Source: Propionibacteriaceae bacterium (GTDB taxonomy: Bacteria; Actinomycetota; Actinomycetes; Propionibacteriales; Propionibacteriaceae). From it: 15,563 bases of DNA. Below the pieces are notes generated by a model. It ran no database searches and was not told where the DNA came from. It worked only from the letters and a program-made list of their open reading frames with translations. The position numbers and the translations under genes are program-made. The first letter of the stretch is position 1, and every line of letters starts with the position of its first letter. Shown piece after piece: positions 1 through 7,196 of this stretch. The stretch is from assembly GCA_024636075.1 (NCBI GenBank), contig JAGXHS010000070.1, positions 1 through 15,563 on the forward strand, in the 5' to 3' direction.

Positions 1-1
1 C

Positions 2-37
2 GTGCTTGCCGCAGCGCTCGGCTACTGGATCGGCTGA
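2..37 (+). CDS. possible C-terminal tail of an upstream gene (partial)
   Basis: The first frame that stops reads VLAAALGYWIG then TGA at 35-37. The small hydrophobic residues ending in a short glycine tail would fit the last helix of a membrane protein. A gene here would converge on ppa. In M. tuberculosis, as I recall, a predicted integral membrane gene also converges on ppa from this side. Eleven residues are too few to identify a family, and the frame could be open by chance. Confidence 0.25.
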   Translation: MLAAALGYWIG

Positions 38-104
38 ACCCGCCGGCGCAGCGGCGCTGCCGGGCGGCGCGGCCCGTCTGGGTGGGCGACGGCTAGGCTC
101 TGCC

Positions 105-169
105 GGGCCTGGGCTGGGCCTGGGCTGGGCCTGGGCTGGGCCTGGCTGGGTCTGGGCTGGGCTGGGCGG
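105..169. repeat. G-rich tandem repeat, 11-bp unit, G-quadruplex potential
   Basis: The plus strand repeats the unit GGGCCTGGGCT about five to six times, with drift in the last copies. It has GGG runs at 105, 111, 116, 122, 127, 133, 138, 148, 154, 159 and 164, mostly separated by 2- or 3-base loops (CT or CCT). That is well beyond the four G3 runs needed for an intramolecular quadruplex. It lies in the gap between the convergent gene ends, with no coding role visible. Tandem copies like this can change number by slippage. Confidence 0.8.
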
Positions 170-170
170 A

Positions 171-300
171 ACATTTTCCCGTTTTCTCGGTCAAATGACC
201 GATCACGAGGGCTTTGTGTGTTCGTTTCACCGAGGAAACGGGAAAACGTCGTCGGGTCGGTGGTCTGGGGCTGCGTTTCACCGAGGAAACGGGAAAATGT
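171..300. repeat. 130-bp inverted-repeat element with three copies of a 27-bp unit
   Basis: A 27-bp unit, CGTTTCACCGAGGAAACGGG plus AAAAYGT, occurs at 223-249 and 274-300, differing only at the Y. It also occurs in inverted orientation at 171-197 with three mismatches to the 274-300 copy. The outer ends, 171-191 and 280-300, are inverted repeats of 21 bp with one mismatch. Each direct copy carries its own hairpin, CGTTTC-accgag-GAAACG. A 16-bp near-palindrome (187-202, TCGGTCA-AA-TGACCGA) overlaps the inverted copy. No target-site duplication is visible next to the ends and no protein is encoded. It could be a small non-autonomous repeat, a bidirectional terminator region, or a protein-binding site cluster. 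Confidence 0.75.
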
Positions 301-345
301 CCCCCCGAGCCCGCCTAGCAGGGCCGAGCCGGGCCGAGGATGTGC

Positions 346-906
346 TCAGGCCAGGTTGACGTGGTGGTGCTCGAAGGGGGTGCCTTTGGCGCGATTGGTG
401 GAGGCTTCGAGTTCCCTCTCGGCGTCTTTGCGACCCACCCACGTTGCGCCCTCGACGCTCTTGCCGGGCTCGAGGTCCTTGTAGACGGTGAAGAAGTGCT
501 CTATCTCCATCAGCATGTAGTCCGGCACATCGGCGAGGTCGCGCAGGAAGTTTCGACGATGGTCGGCGGTCGGTACGCACAGCACCTTGTCGTCGCCGCC
601 CATCTCGTCGGTCATCCTGAACATCGCGATCGCGCGGCACTCGATCAGGCAGCCTGGAAAGGTCGGCTCGGGGCTGATCACCATGGCGTCCAGAGGGTCG
701 CCATCCTCACCGAGGGTGCCCTCGACGAAGCCGTAGTCGTAGGGGTACTGGGTGGACGTGAACAGTGTGCGGTCCAGCCGGATCCGTCCGGTGTTGTGAT
801 CCATCTCGTACTTGTTCTTGGTTCCCCGAGGAATCTCGATGGTCACGTCGAAACGCTCGCCAGCCACGGGCATCTTGGTCGTGATCGGATGGAAATCTTC
901 GCTCAC
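346..906 (-). CDS. ppa: inorganic pyrophosphatase, family I
   Basis: Soluble Mg-dependent pyrophosphatase that hydrolyses PPi to two phosphates and so drives PPi-releasing biosynthesis forward in the cytoplasm. All family landmarks are present: IEIPRGTKNKYE (residues 23-34, E24, K32, E34), YPYDYGF (54-60), the signature D68-G-D70-P-L-D73 that binds metal, GGDDK (103-107) and the VYKDLEPGK block (Y142, K143). The length of 186 residues is slightly longer than the usual 160-175 because of a short N-terminal extension. I chose GTG at 906 because AGGAGAG sits about eight bases upstream. An ATG at 873 (MPVAGERFDV) is the alternative and would give the usual family length. The protein ends EHHHVNLA. 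It is divergent from dacB across a 64-bp gap. Confidence 0.96.
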   Translation of the reverse strand: MSEDFHPITTKMPVAGERFDVTIEIPRGTKNKYEMDHNTGRIRLDRTLFTSTQYPYDYGFVEGTLGEDGDPLDAMVISPEPTFPGCLIECRAIAMFRMTDEMGGDDKVLCVPTADHRRNFLRDLADVPDYMLMEIEHFFTVYKDLEPGKSVEGATWVGRKDAERELEASTNRAKGTPFEHHHVNLA

Positions 907-970
907 GAAAGACTCTCCTATGATTGACGGTGCCTGACACAAACAGGGTACCGACAATCGGAGGACAGCG
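907..970. promoter_or_regulatory. divergent ppa/dacB intergenic region
   Basis: This 64-bp gap must hold promoters for both divergent genes. On the plus strand TTGACG at 924-929 is a good -35 hexamer, but no convincing -10 lies 16-18 bases after it; GACAAT at 953-958 is too far away. The ribosome binding sites are clear: GGAGG at 960-964, six bases before the TTG start of dacB, and, on the minus strand, AGGAGAG before the GTG of ppa. The -10 elements therefore remain unassigned. Confidence 0.4.
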
Positions 971-2410
971 TTGACCCGTAGCGCAGCTCGACGGTCTTCC
1001 GCAGAGCCGGTCAAGTTTGCGATTCTCGCGGCGCTGGTTGCTGGCCTGATCATCGGCGTCTCGGCGTTCCATCGTCCGCTGCTCGAAGCCGCCGGAGTCT
1101 GGGTCGATGGGGGTCAGCCAACTGTCAGCCCGACACTGTTCGCTGAGACCCCCACACCAGGTGCCGCGCCACCCGATGACGCCCGATTGCTCGGTGCCGG
1201 CGTGGTGGAAGCAGCGTCCGTGCCGACGCCGGTGGCAGACCTGCAGCGGGCGACCCTGGCGAAGCGGCTCGCCGCGGTGCAGGGGAAGGGCCTGGGCGTC
1301 ACCTCCGGGCAGGTCGTGGACCTCACCACCGGCAACACCCTCTGGGCGAGCCGAGCCGCGGCCCCGATGATTCCCGCGTCGACGATGAAGCTGCTGACCA
1401 GCGTGGTGGCGCTTGACGTGATCGGGCCGGACGTCACCTTCGAGACGCGGGTTGTGAGTTCGGCCGCTGGTCAACTGACGCTGGTGGGCGGCGGCGATCC
1501 CTACCTGCGGGCAACAACAGCCACCTCGTACCCGAACTCTGGCAGCACTGCCGAGCTGGCGAAGCAGGTGGCAGCCAAGCTGAAGGCCGAAGAGATCACT
1601 TCGGTGACACTCGCCCACGACGCCAGCTTGTTCAGCGGACCTGCCTGGAATCCGGCCTGGCCAGCCGCCTACGCAGATCAGGTCACCAGGACAAGCGCCC
1701 TGTGGGTGGATCAGGGGCGAGCAACCCCGACGTCCCCGCGAAGCACGCAGCCAGCAGCGCAGGCGACGGCGCTCTTCGGGAAGCAACTCACCGCACAGGG
1801 TTTCACCGTGAAGATCTCTGCGACAGCCGCGACGGCACCGGAAGGAGCAGAGGAATTGGCGTCAGTTGCGTCGCTGCCGGTGCGAACGATCGTGCAGCAG
1901 GTCCTTGAACGGTCCGACAACTCAGCTGCTGAGGTGTTGCTGCGACAGATTGCCGTCGCCGTGGGTAAACCCGGCAGCATCAAGGACGGCATCACTGTGC
2001 TGTCGCAACGATTGACGGCACTCGGGCTCAACCTGGCGGGCAACCGATTCGTTGACGGATCCGGCCTGGCGCGGACGAACCGAACGACGGCGGCCACCCT
2101 GAGCCAAGTGACTGAGTTGGCGGCGGCGCAACCGCAGCTGCACTCACTGCTGCTGGGACTGCCGGTCGCGGGATCGACCGGAACCCTCATCGGCCGCTTC
2201 TACGTGGATGCCGCAGCCCCGGGCAAGGGCTGGGTCCGAGCGAAGACCGGCACCTTGAGCAAGGTCTCCACCCTTGCCGGTTACACCCGTACTCGCGACG
2301 GTGAGCTGGTCGGGTTCGCGTTCATGGTGAACAACCCCAGCCAGGAATGGGGCGCCCGGAACTGGTTGGACACGATGGCCAGCACCGTCACGGCGTGTGG
2401 ATGCAGATGA
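971..2410 (+). CDS. dacB: D-alanyl-D-alanine carboxypeptidase/endopeptidase (PBP4, peptidase S13)
   Basis: Serine DD-peptidase that trims or opens peptidoglycan cross-links outside the membrane. Residues 15-34 form a hydrophobic signal or anchor segment after a basic start, followed by a Pro/Ala-rich linker to about residue 85. The three penicillin-binding motifs are present in order: S137-T-M-K140 (nucleophile serine and general base lysine), S315-D-N317, and K425-T-G427. The PBP4-typical DGSGL is at 362-366, and the long insert between motifs one and two fits family S13. The start is TTG with GGAGG six bases upstream. The 479-residue length is normal. The stop overlaps the start of the next gene, so the two are probably translationally coupled. 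Cell-wall role is inferred from the family. Confidence 0.93.
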   Translation: MTRSAARRSSAEPVKFAILAALVAGLIIGVSAFHRPLLEAAGVWVDGGQPTVSPTLFAETPTPGAAPPDDARLLGAGVVEAASVPTPVADLQRATLAKRLAAVQGKGLGVTSGQVVDLTTGNTLWASRAAAPMIPASTMKLLTSVVALDVIGPDVTFETRVVSSAAGQLTLVGGGDPYLRATTATSYPNSGSTAELAKQVAAKLKAEEITSVTLAHDASLFSGPAWNPAWPAAYADQVTRTSALWVDQGRATPTSPRSTQPAAQATALFGKQLTAQGFTVKISATAATAPEGAEELASVASLPVRTIVQQVLERSDNSAAEVLLRQIAVAVGKPGSIKDGITVLSQRLTALGLNLAGNRFVDGSGLARTNRTTAATLSQVTELAAAQPQLHSLLLGLPVAGSTGTLIGRFYVDAAAPGKGWVRAKTGTLSKVSTLAGYTRTRDGELVGFAFMVNNPSQEWGARNWLDTMASTVTACGCR

Positions 2411-3417
2411 GCAACGAGGCGGTGTTGCCCCACATCGACTGGATGCTCGCTGCGCGGACCGCCGGCAGAATGGCGCCTGCGGGTGAACTGCTGGACGCTG
2501 CCGAACGCAAGGCGATGGTGCTGGATCTTCGCGCCACAGCTGAGCGCGCCCTGCCAATGGTCAGCGAGGCAGCCGAATTGCAGAGCACTACGGCCACAAC
2601 TGATCTGGTCATCGACCGGCTCAGCTTCACGCACGCCGTCTGCCGCACCGGAGAAAGGCTGCTGGCAAGCCTGCAACCCAGTTCCCCATCGCTCCGGGAA
2701 CGGGTACAAGGACGGGCGCTGGCCCTGCAGATGGCGCCGATGTTGGCTTTCCTCAGCACCCGTGTCCTGGGACAATTCGACCCCTTCGCCGAGGAACCGC
2801 GGCTGTGTCTGGTCGCTCCCAACATCGCCTTGGTCGAGCGCAGCCTGCAGGTGAGCCCAGCCGACTTCCGGCTGTGGGTCTGCCTGCACGAGCAGACCCA
2901 TCGGCTGCAGTTCGACTCGGCACCCTGGCTGGCAGAGCACCTGGCAGCGCGACTGGTCGACGTGATGAGCATCGAGGCAACCGCCGGTGGTGGGGTGCTG
3001 GCCGCAATGCGTCGCGTCATCACCCGGGACTCCGACACCCCGGTCGATTTCTCCGAGTTGGTGATCGCCCCGGAGGCACGTGCCGATTTCAACGAATTGA
3101 GCGCCGTGATGGCTCTCCTCGAAGGTCACGCCGAGGCGATGATGGACCGGGCCGGGCGAGAGATCGGCAGCCTTGCGGTGCTGCGCCGCAGTTTTGACGC
3201 CCGCCGACGAGCAGGTGGGCGCCATCGACTGTTCAGGCAACTGTTCGGTCTGGAAGCCAAACTGGCCCAATACCGGACGGGGCGCGACTTCTGCGAGGCG
3301 GTCATCCGAGACGTCGGGATCGCGGGTCTCAACGTCGTGTTCGCTGCTCCGGAAAAGCTGCCCACTGCGGTGGAGATCAACGAGCCGCAGCTCTGGTTGC
3401 AGAGAGTGCAGGGCTGA
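2407..3417 (+). CDS. zinc-dependent metalloprotease-like protein, DUF2342 / 'F420 biosynthesis-associated' family
   Basis: An actinobacterial zincin-fold protein of unknown substrate. The zinc motif H161-E162-Q-T-H165 is visible, followed by LEGHAE at 238-243 (E239 or E243 may supply the third ligand). The family's 'F420' name comes from phylogenetic co-occurrence, not from a proven reaction, so I do not assign a function. No signal peptide is visible, suggesting a cytoplasmic protein. I chose ATG 2407 because it forms an ATGA overlap with the dacB stop; ATG 2401, two codons earlier, is equally possible and neither has a strong Shine-Dalgarno. Two bases separate its stop from tilS. The order dacB, zincin, tilS, hpt matches the block I recall in mycobacteria. 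The length of 336 residues is somewhat below 360-400 in many relatives. Confidence 0.88.
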   Translation: MSNEAVLPHIDWMLAARTAGRMAPAGELLDAAERKAMVLDLRATAERALPMVSEAAELQSTTATTDLVIDRLSFTHAVCRTGERLLASLQPSSPSLRERVQGRALALQMAPMLAFLSTRVLGQFDPFAEEPRLCLVAPNIALVERSLQVSPADFRLWVCLHEQTHRLQFDSAPWLAEHLAARLVDVMSIEATAGGGVLAAMRRVITRDSDTPVDFSELVIAPEARADFNELSAVMALLEGHAEAMMDRAGREIGSLAVLRRSFDARRRAGGRHRLFRQLFGLEAKLAQYRTGRDFCEAVIRDVGIAGLNVVFAAPEKLPTAVEINEPQLWLQRVQG

Positions 3418-3419
3418 CC

Positions 3420-4418
3420 ATGGCGTTGCGGGAACTGGGACCAGCCTCGCTGTCGGTGGTCCAGGCGGTGCGGGCGAGGCTGGCGCCAGGGCCTGTTCTG
3501 GTGGCCTGTTCCGGTGGTCCGGATTCGATGGCGCTCGCCGCGGCCGTGGCTCACCTGCGCACCCGGGAGCATCCGGGTTCCGACGCGGCGCAATCGGCGA
3601 CGGCGCTGGTCGTCGATCACGGACTGCAGACCGGTTCTGATCAGGTCGCCAGCAGAGTCGTGCAGCGGCTGGAAGAACTGGGGTTGGCTGCATCATCCAC
3701 CAGGGTCGAAGTCGATCCGGATTCGCCAGCCGGAATCGAGGCTGCCGCCCGCTCCAGCCGCTACCGGGCTCTGCGGGATGCATCTCAGGGGTGTGACATC
3801 TTCCTCGGTCACACCATGGACGATCAGGCCGAAACGGTGCTGCTCGGACTGGCTCGTGGGTCAGGAACCCGGTCGTTGGCTGGCATGGCTGCCCGTCGCG
3901 GACAACTGGTTCGCCCACTGTTGGCAATCTCCGCCGAGACGACCCGCCGAGCCTGCCAGGAGTGGCAACTGGAGACATGGCAGGATCCGCACAACCAGGA
4001 CGACAGGTTCCTGCGGGTGCGGGTGCGGTACGAGCTCCTGCCGGAACTCCGCGAGGTACTCGGCCCGGGCGTGATTGAAGCCTTGGCTCGCACTGCACTG
4101 ATCGCGCGGGATGACGCTGACCTGCTGGACGAGCTTGCGGACGCGGCACGGGCCCGGACGGAGCGCGACGACGGACGGGAACTGGACGCCGTGCAATTGG
4201 CCACGCTGCCACCCGCCCTGCGGGCCCGGGTGATTCGTCAGTGGGCGGTGCGGCAGGGAGCACCGGAAGTGCGGTGGCAGCTTGTCCACCGGGTGCTGCA
4301 GCTCGTCGAAGACTGGCACGGCCAGAAAGGCATCGATCTGGGCGCCGGCCTGTCGGTGCGTCGCGTGCAGGACCGGCTGTTGGTCAGCGGTTCGGCGCAG
4401 CCGCCCGAGCTTGGGTAG
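3420..4418 (+). CDS. tilS: tRNA(Ile)-lysidine synthetase
   Basis: Uses ATP to attach lysine to C34 of the CAU-anticodon tRNA-Ile, changing its decoding from AUG to AUA and its identity from Met to Ile; normally essential. The N-type ATP pyrophosphatase P-loop S31-G-G-P-D-S36 and the family block GHTMDDQAETVLLGLARGSG (130-149, H131, D134, D135, Q136) are present, followed by the SLAGM-like stretch. At 332 residues it is the short actinobacterial form, lacking part of the C-terminal domain of the E. coli enzyme (about 430 residues). It starts two bases after the zincin stop. Its TAG stop codon doubles as the first half of a probable -10 element for hpt. Confidence 0.95.
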   Translation: MALRELGPASLSVVQAVRARLAPGPVLVACSGGPDSMALAAAVAHLRTREHPGSDAAQSATALVVDHGLQTGSDQVASRVVQRLEELGLAASSTRVEVDPDSPAGIEAAARSSRYRALRDASQGCDIFLGHTMDDQAETVLLGLARGSGTRSLAGMAARRGQLVRPLLAISAETTRRACQEWQLETWQDPHNQDDRFLRVRVRYELLPELREVLGPGVIEALARTALIARDDADLLDELADAARARTERDDGRELDAVQLATLPPALRARVIRQWAVRQGAPEVRWQLVHRVLQLVEDWHGQKGIDLGAGLSVRRVQDRLLVSGSAQPPELG

Positions 4419-4427
4419 GCTGACGGC
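4416..4427 (+). promoter_or_regulatory. probable -10 element for a leaderless hpt transcript
   Basis: TAGGCT (4416-4421) fits the actinobacterial TANNNT -10 consensus and is followed by exactly six bases before the GTG start of hpt at 4428. That is where transcription would begin, giving an mRNA with no leader. There is no clear Shine-Dalgarno before this GTG and no obvious -35. The same hexamer-to-GTG geometry occurs at 10131 and 14047. The first three bases are the tilS stop codon. Confidence 0.5.
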
Positions 4428-4979
4428 GTGGATGCTTCTGACGTTGCCGACGACCTCGACCATGTGCTCTATACCAAGGAGCAGGTGGCGGCGCGACTCG
4501 CGGAGGTGGCTACCGAAATCGACCGTGACTACCAGGGACGCGAGGTCCTGCTGGTCGGGGTGCTGAACGGCGCGATCATGGTGATGGCGGATCTGTCCCG
4601 GGCGATGAAGAGCCACTGCACCATGGACTGGATGGCGATCTCGTCCTACGGATCGGGAACCAAGTCTTCCGGTGTGGTGCGCATCCTCAAGGACCTCACC
4701 ACTGACATCTCCGGCCGCGACGTGTTGATCGTCGAGGACATCGTCGACACCGGCCTCACCCTGAGCTACCTGGTGCAGAACCTGCGCAGCCGGGGACCGG
4801 TAAGCATCGAGGTGATGACGATGTTCCGCAAGCCTGACGCTGCCACCACCGCTGTCGATGTCAGGTACATCGGCTTCGACATCCCCAATGAGTTCGTCGT
4901 CGGCTACGGGCTGGACTACGCAGGCCAGTACCGCAACTTGACCGACGTCGGCGCTCTGTCTGCGCACGTCTACAGCTGA
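4428..4979 (+). CDS. hpt: hypoxanthine(-guanine) phosphoribosyltransferase
   Basis: Purine salvage enzyme that transfers phosphoribose from PRPP to hypoxanthine or guanine, making IMP or GMP and releasing PPi. The PRPP-binding loop VLIVEDIVDTGLT is at 99-111 (E103, D104), the flexible SSYGSGTKSSG loop is at 72-82, and the C-terminal purine-contact region GYGLDYAGQYRNL is at 159-171. The 183-residue length is normal. The GTG start lacks a good Shine-Dalgarno, which fits leaderless initiation from the -10 element directly upstream. Nine bases separate it from tilS, so read-through from the upstream genes is also likely. Next to tilS and ftsH, this order is conserved in many Gram-positive bacteria. 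Confidence 0.95.
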   Translation: MDASDVADDLDHVLYTKEQVAARLAEVATEIDRDYQGREVLLVGVLNGAIMVMADLSRAMKSHCTMDWMAISSYGSGTKSSGVVRILKDLTTDISGRDVLIVEDIVDTGLTLSYLVQNLRSRGPVSIEVMTMFRKPDAATTAVDVRYIGFDIPNEFVVGYGLDYAGQYRNLTDVGALSAHVYS

Positions 4980-5050
4980 TCCGCGTCTGCTTGCCGCCTG
5001 CGGTTGGAGCAGCCCCTTCGGGCGGTGCAGGGGCGATTCTGGCGCGCTGG

Positions 5051-5087
5051 TAGTCTCGGCATGCTCCGTCGATGCGCAAGGTAGGCA
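5051..5087 (+). promoter_or_regulatory. candidate ftsH promoter (-10) and ribosome binding site
   Basis: The 108-bp hpt-ftsH gap contains TAGTCT at 5051-5056, a TANNNT -10 candidate that would start transcription near 5063 and give a leader of about 25 bases. AAGGTAGG (5078-5085) serves as the ribosome binding site of the ATG at 5088. No good -35 is visible. Upstream, GCCCCT (5012-5017) can pair with AGGGGC (5029-5034), a modest GC hairpin without a T-run that might attenuate read-through from hpt. Confidence 0.4.
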
Positions 5088-7196
5088 ATGAACAACCTCA
5101 AGAAGGCCCTCCGCGGCCCACTCGTGTGGATCCTTTTGTCGGTAGTGGTTCTCTTCGCGGTGATGAACATCGCCGGGCGGGCCACCGGATACAAGGACGT
5201 CCCCACATCACAGATCGTGTCCATCCTGAGCGGCTCGGAGAAGATCACGGACGTCGTCATGATCGACGGTGACCAGGTGATCCAGGTCCAGATGGCCGAT
5301 ACGGCCAACACCCGCTACCAGGCGACCTGGGTGGGTAACCAGGACGACCAGCTGGTGGAGCAGTTGAACCGCCGTGTGGCCGACAAGACGTTGGTGAGTT
5401 GGAAGGCCGAGAACCCGAAGCCGGGCGTGCTCAGCTCACTGCTGTACACCGCGATACCGTTCCTGCTGTTGGCGGTCGGTTTCTTCATCGTGATCAACAT
5501 GATCCAGTCCCGCGGCGGTGGCGGAGTGATGGGCTTCGGCAAGTCGAAGGCGAAGCTGGTCAGCAAGGACACCCCGCAGACCACCTTTGCTGATGTCGCC
5601 GGTGTTCAGGAAGCCATCGAGGAGATGACCGAGATCCGCGAGTTCCTCTCCGATCCGGCCAAGTTCCGACGGGTGGGTGCCAAGATTCCCAAGGGTGTTC
5701 TGCTGTACGGGCCACCCGGCACAGGCAAAACCCTGCTCGCCCGGGCGGTGGCCGGGGAAGCAGGGGTGCCCTTCTTCTCGATTTCTGGTTCGGATTTCGT
5801 CGAGATGTTCGTCGGTGTCGGTGCCAGCCGTGTCCGGGACCTGTTCGAGCAGGCCAAGCAGGCCTCGCCCGCCATCGTCTTCATCGACGAGATCGACGCC
5901 GTGGGGCGGCACCGTGGCGCCGGCATGGGTGGCGGCCACGACGAGCGTGAGCAGACCCTGAACCAGTTGCTGGTTGAGATGGACGGCTTCGACATGCACG
6001 GCGGTGTCATCCTGATCGCTGCCACCAACCGGCCCGACGTGCTGGACCCCGCGCTGCTGCGTCCGGGTCGCTTCGACCGCCAGATTTCGGTGGAGGCGCC
6101 TGACCTGAAGGGCCGCGAGCAGATCCTCAAAGTGCACTCCGAGGGCAAGCCGATGGCCGCGAACGTCGACCTGTCCTCCGTGGCCCGACGCACCCCGGGT
6201 TTCACCGGCGCCGACCTGGCCAATGTGCTCAACGAGGCCGCCCTGCTGACGGCCCGGTTGAACCTGCCGCTGGTCGGCAATAGCGAACTGGACGAGGCCA
6301 TCGACCGCGTGATTGCCGGTCCGCAGAAGAAGTCGAGGTTGATGAACGAGAAGGAACGGTTGATCACCGCGTACCACGAAGGCGGACACGCGCTGGTGGC
6401 CGCGGCCATGCCCGGCACCGACCCGGTCCAGAAAGTGACCATCCTGCCTCGCGGCAAGGCCCTCGGCTACACGATGGTGATGCCCGACCAGGACAAGTAC
6501 TCCTCGACCAGAGGTGAGTTGCTGGACCAGATGGCGTACATGATGGGTGGGCGGGCCGCCGAGGAACTGATCTTCCACGACCCCACCACCGGTGCCTCCA
6601 ACGACATCGAAAAGGCGACCAAGCTGGCCCGCGCGATGGTGACACAGTACGGAATGACCGAACGCATCGGTGCCATCCAGCTGGGCCGCGGAGACGCAGA
6701 GCCCTTCATGGGAATGGGGAACCAATCCTCCAGGGACTACTCCGAGCACTACGCCGCTGCCATTGATGAGGAGGTCAGTGTCCTGATCCACGCCGCCCAC
6801 CAGGAGGCGTTCGACGCGCTCGCCGAGAATCGCGAGGTGCTCGATGAACTGGTCCGACAGCTGTTCGAGAACGAAACCCTCGACAAGGCCGAGGTCGCCG
6901 CGGTCTTCACAGCATTGAAGCGGCGTGAGGTCCGTGGTCCGTGGACCGGGAGTGACGATCGGGTGCCCTCCGATGTGCCGCCCGTGACCCCGCCGCCCTT
7001 GCCTGAACCCGAACCCGAGGTCGTGCGACCAGCGGGAGGCGTCCAGCTGCCCCCGGGGCAGACCGGACCCACCCCGATGCCCGAGCCGGCTCGTGATCCG
7101 TGGGCCGCTGCGCCGGACCACTGGGCGCCGCCGGGCACCGGTGGGGAGCAAGGGCCGAACGAGCACGGGCCGCAAGGTCCGGACGTCAATCGGTGA
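5088..7196 (+). CDS. ftsH: ATP-dependent zinc metalloprotease FtsH
   Basis: Membrane-anchored hexameric AAA protease that degrades damaged membrane proteins and short-lived regulators. Membrane segments lie at about 11-28 and 119-139 with an extracytoplasmic loop between them. The AAA module has Walker A GPPGTGKT (208-215), Walker B VFIDEID (264-270) and the second region of homology around NRPDVLDPALLRPGRFDR (314-331). The protease domain has the zinc motif H430-E-G-G-H434, and D506 in NDIEKAT is the likely third ligand. At 702 residues it exceeds the roughly 610-650 of E. coli-type proteins because of a Pro/Gly/Glu-rich tail from about residue 648 (PPVTPPPLPEPEPE onward). Its TGA overlaps the GTG of folE by GTGA. 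Confidence 0.97.
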   Translation: MNNLKKALRGPLVWILLSVVVLFAVMNIAGRATGYKDVPTSQIVSILSGSEKITDVVMIDGDQVIQVQMADTANTRYQATWVGNQDDQLVEQLNRRVADKTLVSWKAENPKPGVLSSLLYTAIPFLLLAVGFFIVINMIQSRGGGGVMGFGKSKAKLVSKDTPQTTFADVAGVQEAIEEMTEIREFLSDPAKFRRVGAKIPKGVLLYGPPGTGKTLLARAVAGEAGVPFFSISGSDFVEMFVGVGASRVRDLFEQAKQASPAIVFIDEIDAVGRHRGAGMGGGHDEREQTLNQLLVEMDGFDMHGGVILIAATNRPDVLDPALLRPGRFDRQISVEAPDLKGREQILKVHSEGKPMAANVDLSSVARRTPGFTGADLANVLNEAALLTARLNLPLVGNSELDEAIDRVIAGPQKKSRLMNEKERLITAYHEGGHALVAAAMPGTDPVQKVTILPRGKALGYTMVMPDQDKYSSTRGELLDQMAYMMGGRAAEELIFHDPTTGASNDIEKATKLARAMVTQYGMTERIGAIQLGRGDAEPFMGMGNQSSRDYSEHYAAAIDEEVSVLIHAAHQEAFDALAENREVLDELVRQLFENETLDKAEVAAVFTALKRREVRGPWTGSDDRVPSDVPPVTPPPLPEPEPEVVRPAGGVQLPPGQTGPTPMPEPARDPWAAAPDHWAPPGTGGEQGPNEHGPQGPDVNR

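Noticed and set aside
223..300. Two 27-bp direct repeats separated by 24 bp, resembling a minimal CRISPR array
   Set aside because: Only two direct copies, a third copy is inverted and at a different spacing, the repeat has an internal hairpin shared with that copy, and no cas gene is near.
171..300. Insertion sequence remnant
   Set aside because: No transposase fragment in any frame and no flanking target duplication, so it is reported only as an inverted-repeat element.
2281..4263. Long open frame on the minus strand opposite dacB, the zincin and tilS
   Set aside because: Composition is Pro/Arg/His-rich without domain motifs, typical of the antisense of high-GC coding sequence; three well-supported genes lie opposite.
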